A DNA stretch of 64,000 nt from Pararhizobium arenae. GTDB taxonomy: Bacteria > Pseudomonadota > Alphaproteobacteria > Rhizobiales > Rhizobiaceae. This document shows, piece after piece, positions 1 through 6,966 of the stretch; position 1 is the first letter of the stretch; every line of letters begins with the position of its first letter. The notes under the pieces were generated by a model, which worked only from the letters and a program-made list of their open reading frames with translations, ran no database searches and was not told where the DNA came from. Position numbers and translations under genes: made by a program. Where the stretch lies: positions 224,418 through 288,417 of the forward strand of contig NZ_MOOY01000003.1 of the NCBI RefSeq assembly GCF_001931685.1, in the 5' to 3' direction.

Positions 1-132
1 CTGAAGCTCTTCTTCCTTGTGTGCGTGATCGTTGCCGCTATATATGGCGCATGGTCGGTTTCCCGGCGCATCCTCATCGTGCAGGGTGCCCCGGCGATCG
101 TGGCCCTCGTTCTGACGTTTCTGGCAATGTGA
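1..132 (+). CDS. C-terminal end of a membrane protein (partial)
   Basis: The frame is open from the first base and ends at a TGA just upstream of ispH. The visible 43 residues contain two hydrophobic stretches separated by a short basic turn (SRR), as in the tail of an inner-membrane protein. The start and most of the gene lie outside the window, so the family cannot be named. Only 4 bases separate its stop from the ispH start, so the two are probably co-transcribed. Confidence 0.5.
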   Translation: MKLFFLVCVIVAAIYGAWSVSRRILIVQGAPAIVALVLTFLAM

Positions 133-136
133 TTTC

Positions 137-1144
137 ATGGCATCTTCCGCGGCAAAGAAAGCGCTCACCATCCGCCTGTGCGGCCCCCGCGGATTTTGCG
201 CCGGCGTCGATCGGGCGATCCAGATCGTCGTTCTGGCGCTGAAGGAATTCGGCGCCCCGGTCTATGTCCGCCACGAGATCGTGCACAATCGTTATGTGGT
301 CGAAGGCCTCGAGGCCAAGGGCGCGATCTTCGTCGAGGAACTGGACGAAATCCCGGAAGAGCATCGCAAGCAGCCGGTGGTGTTCTCCGCCCATGGCGTG
401 CCGAAATCGGTTCCCGCCGATGCCGAAAGCCGCAATCTCTTTTATCTCGATGCGACCTGCCCGCTGGTCTCCAAGGTCCACAAGCAGGCGATGCGCCACC
501 AGCGCATGGGCCGCCATGTCGTGCTGATCGGCCATGCCGGCCACCCGGAAGTGATCGGCACCATGGGCCAGCTGCCGGAAGGTGCGGTCTCGCTGGTCGA
601 AACCGTCGAGGATGCCGACGCCTACGTGCCCGTCGATCCGGACAACCTCGGCTTCGTCACCCAGACGACGCTCTCGGTGGATGACACCGCCGGCGTCATC
701 AAGCGCCTGCACGAGCGTTTCCCGAACCTTACGGCGCCCGCCGCGGATTCCATCTGCTACGCCACGACCAACCGGCAGGAAGCCGTGAAGCAGGCCGCTC
801 CCGGCTGCGATCTCTTCCTGATCGTCGGCGCCCCGAACTCGTCCAACTCCAAGCGTCTTGTCGAAGTCGCGCTCAGGGCCGGGGCCAAGCAATCGGTTCT
901 CGTCCAGCGAGCCTCGGAGATCGACTGGGATACGCTCGGTGATATCGAGACGGTCGGCCTGTCGGCCGGCGCATCGGCCCCGGAGGTCATCGTCAACGAG
1001 ATCATCGAAGCCTTCCGCGAGCGTTACGATGCCGTGGTCGAACTCGCCGATACGGTCGAGGAAACCGAAAATTTCCTCGTCAACCGCGAACTGCGCCATG
1101 TGCCGCTCACCGTGGAAGACATGGCCTGGGTCAACGGCGAATAG
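137..1144 (+). CDS. ispH: 4-hydroxy-3-methylbut-2-enyl diphosphate reductase
   Basis: IspH (LytB) catalyses the last step of the methylerythritol phosphate pathway, reducing HMBPP to IPP and DMAPP in the cytoplasm with an iron-sulfur cluster. All three cluster cysteines are visible: Cys21 in [12 protein letters not shown], Cys108 in DATCPLV and Cys207 in [10 protein letters not shown]. The catalytic glutamate of the [10 protein letters not shown] motif is Glu138. At 335 residues it is slightly longer than enterobacterial IspH because of a short N-terminal extension. The ATG follows the upstream stop by 4 bases. The downstream order thrB-rnhA is common in Rhizobiaceae. Confidence 0.97.
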   Translation: MASSAAKKALTIRLCGPRGFCAGVDRAIQIVVLALKEFGAPVYVRHEIVHNRYVVEGLEAKGAIFVEELDEIPEEHRKQPVVFSAHGVPKSVPADAESRNLFYLDATCPLVSKVHKQAMRHQRMGRHVVLIGHAGHPEVIGTMGQLPEGAVSLVETVEDADAYVPVDPDNLGFVTQTTLSVDDTAGVIKRLHERFPNLTAPAADSICYATTNRQEAVKQAAPGCDLFLIVGAPNSSNSKRLVEVALRAGAKQSVLVQRASEIDWDTLGDIETVGLSAGASAPEVIVNEIIEAFRERYDAVVELADTVEETENFLVNRELRHVPLTVEDMAWVNGE

Positions 1145-1230
1145 GCATGGCAGGATTGACCGCTGCAACATGCTTGCTCCCTGGCGCGGCTAACTCTTGC
1201 GTCTCCATGCGCTTTCGGCGTTTGCCGCAT

Positions 1231-1348
1231 CACCCCCCTCTGTCACTGCGTGACATCTCCCCCTCAAGGGGGGAGATTGAGCCGAGAGGCCGCCTCCTGC
1301 TGATCTCCCCCCTTGAGGGGGAGATGCCCGACAGGGCAGAGGGGGGTA
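1231..1348. repeat. Palindromic intergenic element, family A copy 1 (RIME-like)
   Basis: The element starts ACCCCCCTCTG and ends with the inverse, CAGAGGGGGGT. Each arm carries two hairpins: an outer one (left GTCACTGCGTGAC, right GCCCGACAGGGC) and an inner C-rich/G-rich one with a TCAAG or TTGA loop. It lies between ispH and thrB and fills most of that gap. Three more family A copies occur in the window, at 25.0, 25.6 and 60.3 kb. Confidence 0.9.
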
Positions 1349-1452
1349 TAGGCGGCACTCTCAAAGTTTGTGGGGACACTACCTCTGCAATTCTTCCCGC
1401 AGGGGAAAACAGGAATATGATTCGACATCGCTCACCCGAAAGCCGCTGACCC

Positions 1453-2430
1453 ATGGCCGTTTATACCGACATCTCCGAAGACGATCTGAAGCGCTTTCTG
1501 TCCGTCTATGACGTCGGCGAGCTCACCTCCTACAAGGGCATCGCCGAGGGCGTGGAAAACACCAATTTCCTGCTGCACACGACCAACGGAGCCTACATCC
1601 TGACGCTTTACGAAAAGCGCGTGGACCGGAACGACCTGCCGTTCTTCCTCGGCCTGATGCATCATCTGGCCGAGCGCGGCCTGTCCTGCCCGTTGCCCTT
1701 GCCCCGCGCCGATGGCGCCCTCTTGGGCGAGCTGTCAGGTCGCCCCGCCGCCGTCATCTCCTTCCTCGAGGGCATGTGGCTGCGCAAGCCGGAGGCGAAG
1801 CATTGCCGCGAAGTTGGCCGGGCACTGGCCGAAATGCATGTGGCCGGCGAAGGGTTCGATATCACTCGCCGAAACGCCCTGTCCGTCAGCGGCTGGCGCC
1901 CGCTCTGGGACAATTCGCGCGACCGCGCCGATGAGGTGCAGACGGGCCTGCGCGAGGAAATCACCAGCGAACTCGATACGCTCGAAGCCGCATGGCCGAG
2001 GGACTTGCCGGCCGGCGTCATCCATGCCGATCTCTTCCCCGACAACGTCTTCTTCCTCGGCGACGAGCTTTCCGGCCTGATCGACTTCTATTTCGCCTGC
2101 AATGATTTCTTGGCCTATGACGTGTCCGTCTGCCTGAATGCCTGGTGCTTCGAAAAGGATGGCGCCTTCAATATCACCAAGGGCACGGCCTTGCTGGCCG
2201 GTTATAACGCCGTGCGGCCGCTATCGACCGCCGAAGTCGAAGCCCTGCCGCTGCTTTGCCGCGGCTCTGCGTTGCGCTTCTTCCTGACGCGCCTCTACGA
2301 CTGGCTGATGACCCCGCCCGGCGCGCTGGTGGTGAAAAAGGACCCAATCGAATATCTGCGCAAGCTGCAGTTCCACCGCACCGTCACGTCAGCCGCCGCT
2401 TACGGCCTTGATGGGGCGGGCGCACCATGA
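1453..2430 (+). CDS. thrB: Homoserine kinase (ThrB2, APH-fold type)
   Basis: Phosphorylates L-homoserine with ATP, giving O-phosphohomoserine for threonine synthase; thrC lies about 9.4 kb away on the other strand. This is the aminoglycoside-phosphotransferase-fold enzyme used by Pseudomonas and rhizobia, not the GHMP-type ThrB of E. coli. The catalytic loop HADLFPDN is at residues 191-198 (His191, Asp193, Asn198), and the metal-binding aspartate follows in LIDFYFAC (Asp211). The N-terminal part has the family pattern [10 protein letters not shown]. Length, 325 residues, is typical. The stop overlaps the rnhA start as ATGA, indicating translational coupling. Confidence 0.95.
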   Translation: MAVYTDISEDDLKRFLSVYDVGELTSYKGIAEGVENTNFLLHTTNGAYILTLYEKRVDRNDLPFFLGLMHHLAERGLSCPLPLPRADGALLGELSGRPAAVISFLEGMWLRKPEAKHCREVGRALAEMHVAGEGFDITRRNALSVSGWRPLWDNSRDRADEVQTGLREEITSELDTLEAAWPRDLPAGVIHADLFPDNVFFLGDELSGLIDFYFACNDFLAYDVSVCLNAWCFEKDGAFNITKGTALLAGYNAVRPLSTAEVEALPLLCRGSALRFFLTRLYDWLMTPPGALVVKKDPIEYLRKLQFHRTVTSAAAYGLDGAGAP

Positions 2431-2873
2431 AGCACGTCGATATTTTCACGGACGGCGCCTGCTCCGGCAATCCGGGACCGGGCGGCTGGGGCGCGGTGAT
2501 GCGTTACGGCGAGAAGGAAAAGGAAATGTGCGGTGGTGAGGCTGAGACCACCAACAACCGCATGGAACTGCTCGCTGCGATATCGTCATTGTCGGCGCTG
2601 AAGGAAGCGTGTGAGATCGATCTCTACACCGACAGCAAATATGTCATGGACGGCATCTCGAAGTGGATTCACGGCTGGAAGAAAAACGGCTGGAAGACCG
2701 CCGACAAGAAGCCGGTGAAGAACGGAGAACTCTGGCAGGCGCTGGACGAAGCCAACCGCCGCCACAAGGTTACCTGGCACTGGGTCAAGGGCCACGCCGG
2801 CCACCCGGAAAACGAGCGCGCGGACGAACTGGCTCGCAAGGGCATGGAGCCGTTCAAGAAGACGCGGGGCTGA
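2427..2873 (+). CDS. rnhA: Ribonuclease HI
   Basis: Cleaves the RNA strand of RNA-DNA hybrids (R-loops, primers). The complete DEDD catalytic set is visible: Asp9 in [11 protein letters not shown], Glu47 in NRMELLA, Asp69 in YTDSKYV and Asp133 in ENERADELA. The basic handle [12 protein letters not shown] is also present, as in E. coli RNase HI. Length is 148 residues, normal for the family. It overlaps thrB by four bases, so the pair should be one transcription unit. A palindromic element follows about 30 bases downstream. Confidence 0.97.
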   Translation: MKHVDIFTDGACSGNPGPGGWGAVMRYGEKEKEMCGGEAETTNNRMELLAAISSLSALKEACEIDLYTDSKYVMDGISKWIHGWKKNGWKTADKKPVKNGELWQALDEANRRHKVTWHWVKGHAGHPENERADELARKGMEPFKKTRG

Positions 2874-2903
2874 GCGTGGCTTGAAGATGAGCCTCGTACT
2901 CCG

Positions 2904-3035
2904 TTGTCCCCTCTCCCCGCAAGCGGGGAGAGGGCTAGGGTGAGGGGCAAAACTCTCATCCTTGAGAGCGCTGATGCTTTCGCCCCTCATCCGCCCTGCG
3001 GGCACCTTCTCCCCGCAAGCGGGGAGAAGGGACAA
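2904..3035. repeat. Palindromic intergenic element, family B copy 1
   Basis: Bounded by TTGTCCC at the left and GGGACAA at the right. Both halves contain the hairpin CTCCCCGCAAGCGGGGAG, and the right half also has the outer hairpin GCCCTGCGGGC preceded by CCCCTCATCC. The left half reads CTAGGGTGAGGGGC instead, so the element is a mosaic of two arm types. It sits between the convergent rnhA and peroxiredoxin genes and could act as a bidirectional transcription stop. Confidence 0.85.
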
Positions 3036-3089
3036 GCGGCTAACTCGCAGTGTCAGCGCGCCCGGCGGGCCGGGCGATCAATCGATATT

Positions 3090-3575
3090 TCAGAGCTGCT
3101 CGAGCATGGCGGCGGCGGCGGAAACGGTCGCCTGGCCGGGGCTTTCCTCGATGTTCAGCGACTTTACCACGCCATCTTCGACCAGCATCGAATAGCGCTT
3201 GGAGCGCACGCCGAGCGTGCCGGCGGAAAGGTCGATGTCGAGGCCCAGCGCCTTGGTGAAGGCCGCGTTCCAGTCGGAGAGGAAGTGGATCTTGCCCATG
3301 CCACCGGAAGCGGTCGCCCACGCGCCCATCACGTGGATGTCATTGACGGCGACGACGGCGATGTCATCGACGCCGCGGGCGAGGATCGCATCGCGGTTTT
3401 CGAGATAGCCGGGAAGGTGGTTCAGCGAGCAGGTGGGCGTAAAGGCGCCGGGAACGGCAAACAGCACGACCTTCTTGCCGCCAAAAAGCTGCTCGGTGGT
3501 GATTTCGACCGGACCATCCGCGGTCTTCTCCTTGAAGGTTACGGCAGGCAACTTGTCTCCGACGGAAATGGTCAC
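3090..3575 (-). CDS. Peroxiredoxin, Prx5 type (one-Cys)
   Basis: A thiol peroxidase that reduces hydroperoxides, probably with glutathione/glutaredoxin. The peroxidatic site PGAFTPTCS places Cys49, with the usual Thr46 of the PxxxTxxC motif. No other cysteine is present in the 161 residues, so it should work as a one-Cys enzyme. A longer frame exists upstream, but the GTG start at 3575 is preferred because GAGGAG lies about 7 bases before it and the protein then begins at the family's usual N-terminus. It lies downstream of the DsbD-alpha-like gene on the same strand. Confidence 0.9.
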   Translation of the reverse strand: MTISVGDKLPAVTFKEKTADGPVEITTEQLFGGKKVVLFAVPGAFTPTCSLNHLPGYLENRDAILARGVDDIAVVAVNDIHVMGAWATASGGMGKIHFLSDWNAAFTKALGLDIDLSAGTLGVRSKRYSMLVEDGVVKSLNIEESPGQATVSAAAAMLEQL

Positions 3576-3648
3576 GGGTATCTCCTCATAGGATTGGAAA
3601 ATGGCGGGCACCGGAAGGCCGATGGGTCTTGCGGAATATAAGTTCGAC

Positions 3649-4491
3649 TCAGTCAAAGGCAAGCGGGGTTTCGATGCTGCGCTTGCCGGCCTTGACGGTG
3701 ACGAGCACCGATCCGCTCTTCAGCGCGCCACCGGCCTTCGGTGCCCGCACAGCAACTTCGGCGTCGATCATGCCGTTCGAAGCGGGTGTCAATGCAGGCT
3801 TTCCGAAGCCGTATCCGGGTGGCCCTGCGATAAAAAGCTCCGTGGTCTGCGATGCTGTCTCTTTCGGCAAGGCGAGGCTCAGACGCAAGCGCTTTGCCTG
3901 CGGGTCGTAACTGGCCGAGGCGATCCTGAACGTGTCGTCCGGCGCCGTGGGAAGGGCATCGACCGCCGCATCGATCCGCGCCCGCTCCAGCGGGTTTTCG
4001 ACAAGCGCGTCCGGCAGCGCAACGGTGAGCTCCGCCTGCAAGGGAATACATATGTCCTTGCAGATACCCAGGAAAACAGAGGCCTTCAACAAAAGATCGC
4101 CCGGCCTGCTGCGCTTGAGGTCGAGCGGCAGCGCGACGGTGGTGTCGTAGCCGATGTAGCGGACCGTGCCATCGTCAAAGGTTTTTGGTGCAGGAAAGCG
4201 CATGCCTGAAAAATCAATGCCACCCATGGGGTCAATGCTGATTTCAGGTGGAATGCCGCTCGCACCTGGCTCTCGCCAATAGGTCTTCCAGCCGGGCTCG
4301 AGCTTGATCTCCAGGATCGCGGGAACGCGACCGTCCGGTTCGGGCTTCGCCGCGACGATCCTGACCTCGCCGCCTTGCACCTGAGTCCACGCGCTGCCGG
4401 CGGCAAGGCTGTGTTCAGCAAAAAAATATCCCGCAAGGCTTGCCAGCGCCAGGAAATGCGTCACATTCTGTAGGGCAGTACGACGTTTCAT
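3649..4491 (-). CDS. DsbD N-terminal-domain-like secreted thiol protein
   Basis: A 280-residue protein with an N-terminal hydrophobic segment (about residues 11-31) consistent with a signal peptide ending near SLAAGS. The rest matches the periplasmic alpha domain of DsbD/ScsB-type reductases: an EPGWKTYWREPG-like motif near residue 65, then GICKDICIP with Cys144 and Cys148 spaced CxxxC as in ScsB alpha domains. No membrane beta domain or thioredoxin gamma domain follows, so it is a stand-alone alpha module. It may accept electrons from a separate CcdA-like membrane partner not seen here. The peroxiredoxin gene follows on the same strand, which suggests a redox link. Confidence 0.75.
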   Translation of the reverse strand: MKRRTALQNVTHFLALASLAGYFFAEHSLAAGSAWTQVQGGEVRIVAAKPEPDGRVPAILEIKLEPGWKTYWREPGASGIPPEISIDPMGGIDFSGMRFPAPKTFDDGTVRYIGYDTTVALPLDLKRSRPGDLLLKASVFLGICKDICIPLQAELTVALPDALVENPLERARIDAAVDALPTAPDDTFRIASASYDPQAKRLRLSLALPKETASQTTELFIAGPPGYGFGKPALTPASNGMIDAEVAVRAPKAGGALKSGSVLVTVKAGKRSIETPLAFD

Positions 4492-4652
4492 GACGGTGAG
4501 GATTATCGGTTTTGTGAAGCGGATGAAAGGGCGCCCGGTCTTCTCCGGAGATCATATTCCGGTGATGGAGCGGTGCCTTGAGAGGGCGTGCAGGATAGAT
4601 TCCGTAAGTGGCGACACGTCTGACTTTGGCTCTGACCGAATAGGCTGACACC

Positions 4653-5255
4653 ATGATGACCACATTGCAGAACAAGCGCGAACGCGGCCAGCTCGACGGG
4701 CAGTTCCTGATCGCCATGCCGGGCATGACCGACAGCAATTTTTCCCGGACCGTCATCTATATCTGCGCCCATTCCGCCGATGGCGCCATGGGCTTCATCC
4801 TCAACCGGCCGCAGCAACTGAGCTTCTCTGATGTGTTGCAGCATCTGGATATCGTCGATTCCCATGAGGCGATCCGGCTGCCGGAGCGCGCCCGTCGTTT
4901 CCAGATTCAGACCGGAGGCCCCGTTGAAACGGGACGTGGCTTCGTCCTTCATTCGGACGATTACATCAGCACCTCCAGCATTCCGATCAGCGACGATATC
5001 TGCCTCACGGCAACGCTCGACATCATCCGCGCCATCTCTCGCGGCGAGGGCCCGGTGCGCGCCACCATGATGCTTGGTTATGCCGGCTGGGGTGCGGGGC
5101 AACTGGAAAATGAGATCGCCAACAATGGCTGGCTCAATTGCCCGGCCAGCGAAGAACTGATCTTCGATCGCGATTTCGGCGACAAGTATGATCGCGCCCT
5201 GGCGCTAATGGGCGTCGCGCCCGCCATGCTGTCCATGAATGCGGGCCACGCCTGA
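4653..5255 (+). CDS. YqgE/AlgH family protein
   Basis: A 200-residue member of the UPF0301 family, whose biochemical role is not settled (linked by name to alginate regulation in Pseudomonas). Typical motifs are [10 protein letters not shown] near the start, [22 protein letters not shown] and [12 protein letters not shown]. Two ATG codons open the frame; the second would shorten the protein by one residue. It is transcribed divergently from the DsbD-like gene, with about 160 bases between the starts. Confidence 0.9.
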   Translation: MMTTLQNKRERGQLDGQFLIAMPGMTDSNFSRTVIYICAHSADGAMGFILNRPQQLSFSDVLQHLDIVDSHEAIRLPERARRFQIQTGGPVETGRGFVLHSDDYISTSSIPISDDICLTATLDIIRAISRGEGPVRATMMLGYAGWGAGQLENEIANNGWLNCPASEELIFDRDFGDKYDRALALMGVAPAMLSMNAGHA

Positions 5256-5375
5256 GCGGCGCGCTCACGCTTTGTTTCTTTTCGAAAAACAGCCGGAACC
5301 TTTTTCATTTTTCCCCGTTTTCCAGACGCAAGCATGAACAACTGATCATGCTCAACCCATCAAGGAGAACGTGAT

Positions 5376-5567
5376 ATGGGCAGTGTGTCTGATAAGATTG
5401 CCGGTGCCGCCAACCAGGCAGCCGGCAAGGCCAAGCAGGCAGCAGGCAAGGCGACCGGCAATGACAAGCTGCGCGCCGAAGGCAAGGGCCAGGAAGTCAA
5501 GGGCAAGGTTCAGACCACGTCCGGCAAGGCCAAGAGCGCCGTCAAGGGTGCCGTTGACCGCATGTAA
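5376..5567 (+). CDS. CsbD family stress protein
   Basis: A 63-residue, lysine- and alanine-rich hydrophilic protein with three near repeats of the type (A)(G)[11 protein letters not shown], which is the CsbD signature. CsbD-like proteins are induced by general stress in many bacteria; their molecular role is unknown. The start is set by AAGGAGAA about 7 bases upstream of the ATG. It stands alone between yqgE and the metallopeptidase gene and is followed by a terminator-like hairpin. Confidence 0.9.
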   Translation: MGSVSDKIAGAANQAAGKAKQAAGKATGNDKLRAEGKGQEVKGKVQTTSGKAKSAVKGAVDRM

Positions 5568-5672
5568 TCTTCTCATCGCTGCGCCTTTCGCCCGATAGGG
5601 AGAGGCGTGGCCACGAGGTGCGCAACCAGCTTCTGTCCTGACGGGTTCAACTGGATGGGAGTTTCTGCGCCG

Positions 5673-5705
5673 ATGCCCGCTGTGCCTCTGTGCCAGCGGG
5701 CATTT
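5673..5705 (+). terminator. Terminator-like hairpin downstream of csbD
   Basis: The stem ATGCCCGCTG pairs perfectly with CAGCGGGCAT across an 11-base loop and is followed by TTTCCT. The T-run is short, so termination is plausible but not certain. Confidence 0.5.
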
Positions 5706-5776
5706 CCTATGTTTGAGCCTGTCCTATATCTTCTCAAAAGCCCCACCCACCTTCATGCAGGAACGGACCCTTCTCC

Positions 5777-6859
5777 ATGAGACTCTTTGCCTGTGAAAAC
5801 TGCGGCAATCCCATTCATTTCGACAATCGCTTCTGCATTTCCTGCGGCTCCCGGCTTGGGTTTTCTTCGGAAGATCTCGCGCTTCATGCGCTCCAGCCAG
5901 TCGACGGTGGCTGGAGGACGATGACCTCTTTGCCGCAAAACGTGATTTTCTGCGCCAATGCGGAGCACGATATTTGCAACTGGCTGGTCGCAGCGGGCGA
6001 CAGCAACGCTTACTGCGTCGCCTGCCGCTACAATCGCATCGTGCCCGTCACCGATAACCCGGAAGGGTTGGAGCGCTGGCAGCGCATCGGGCAGGCGCAG
6101 CGGCATCTGTTCTACTCCTTGCTGCGCTGGCGGCTGCCCATTCCCGGGCGCGACGTCGACCCGCAGGGCGGTCTGGTATTCGATTTCCTCGCGGATGAGG
6201 TCGATGCCAACGGTAATGTTATTCCCGCGATGACCGGGCATGAGGACGGGCTCATCAGCCTGCGCGCGGCTGAGGCCAACGACGCAACCCGCGAAAGCGT
6301 ACGCGTCTCCATGGGCGAACCGTACCGGACGCTGCTCGGCCACTTCCGTCACGAGAGCGGCCATTTCTACTGGGCGCAACTGGTCCGAGACGAGGATACG
6401 CTCACGCTTGCGCGCCAGCTGTTCGGCGACGAGCGCGAGGATTATGCCGCGGCCCTCCAGCGCAACTACGAGCAGGGACCGCCGGCCGACTGGCAGACCC
6501 GCTTCATCAGCACCTATGCCAGCTGCCATCCCGCCGAGGATTTCGCGGAATGCTGGGCGCATTTCTTTCATATCGTCGATACGCTGGAGACGGCGCGCTC
6601 CTTCGGCATCTCCACCGACGCGCGCCGCCATCAGGACATGGCCGCGGAAGTGGATTTCGATCCCTATCGCGCCGAAGACGCGCAGGCCCTGGTGGATGCG
6701 TGGATACCGCTCAGCGTGGCGCTCAACAGCCTTCAGCGCAGCATGGGGCAGGCAGACAGCTACCCGTTCATCTTATCCCCGCCGGTGGTGCAGAAGCTCA
6801 ATTTCATCAACGCGCTGATTCAGAGGGCGGGGAACAGGCAGTATGTGTTTTGGACGTAG
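5777..6859 (+). CDS. Zinc-ribbon putative zinc metallopeptidase (DUF2248/PF10005-like)
   Basis: A 360-residue protein with an N-terminal zinc ribbon (Cys6, Cys9, Cys20, Cys23) and a second cysteine group (Cys59, Cys67, Cys80, Cys83). A peptidase-like domain contains HESGH at residues 192-196, an HExxH zinc site. Downstream, PAEDFAECWAHFFHI supplies acidic and histidine residues that may be further ligands. There is no signal peptide, so it should be cytoplasmic. Family members are widespread in alphaproteobacteria but their substrate is unknown. The gene appears monocistronic, ending beside a heptamer repeat tract. Confidence 0.8.
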   Translation: MRLFACENCGNPIHFDNRFCISCGSRLGFSSEDLALHALQPVDGGWRTMTSLPQNVIFCANAEHDICNWLVAAGDSNAYCVACRYNRIVPVTDNPEGLERWQRIGQAQRHLFYSLLRWRLPIPGRDVDPQGGLVFDFLADEVDANGNVIPAMTGHEDGLISLRAAEANDATRESVRVSMGEPYRTLLGHFRHESGHFYWAQLVRDEDTLTLARQLFGDEREDYAAALQRNYEQGPPADWQTRFISTYASCHPAEDFAECWAHFFHIVDTLETARSFGISTDARRHQDMAAEVDFDPYRAEDAQALVDAWIPLSVALNSLQRSMGQADSYPFILSPPVVQKLNFINALIQRAGNRQYVFWT

Positions 6860-6913
6860 ATGAGAGCGAATAGCGAATAGGGAGTAGCGAATCGGCAAGA
6901 TGCTACGAATTTT

Positions 6914-6964
6914 GCTATTCGCTATTCGCTATTCGCTATTCGCTATTCGCTATTCGCTATTCGC
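6914..6964. repeat. Seven perfect tandem copies of the heptamer GCTATTC
   Basis: The unit GCTATTC repeats seven times without error from 6914 to 6962. About 25 bases before it, the sequence GCGAATAGCGAATAG is the reverse complement of two units, so the whole stretch can fold into a long hairpin. It lies between two convergent genes. Seven is not a multiple of three, but the tract is intergenic and cannot change a reading frame. It may act as a terminator or simply be a slippage-prone microsatellite. Confidence 0.9.
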
Positions 6965-6966
6965 CC

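Noticed and set aside
6914..6962. Possible CRISPR-like array
   Set aside because: The seven heptamers are contiguous with no spacers and no cas genes exist nearby.
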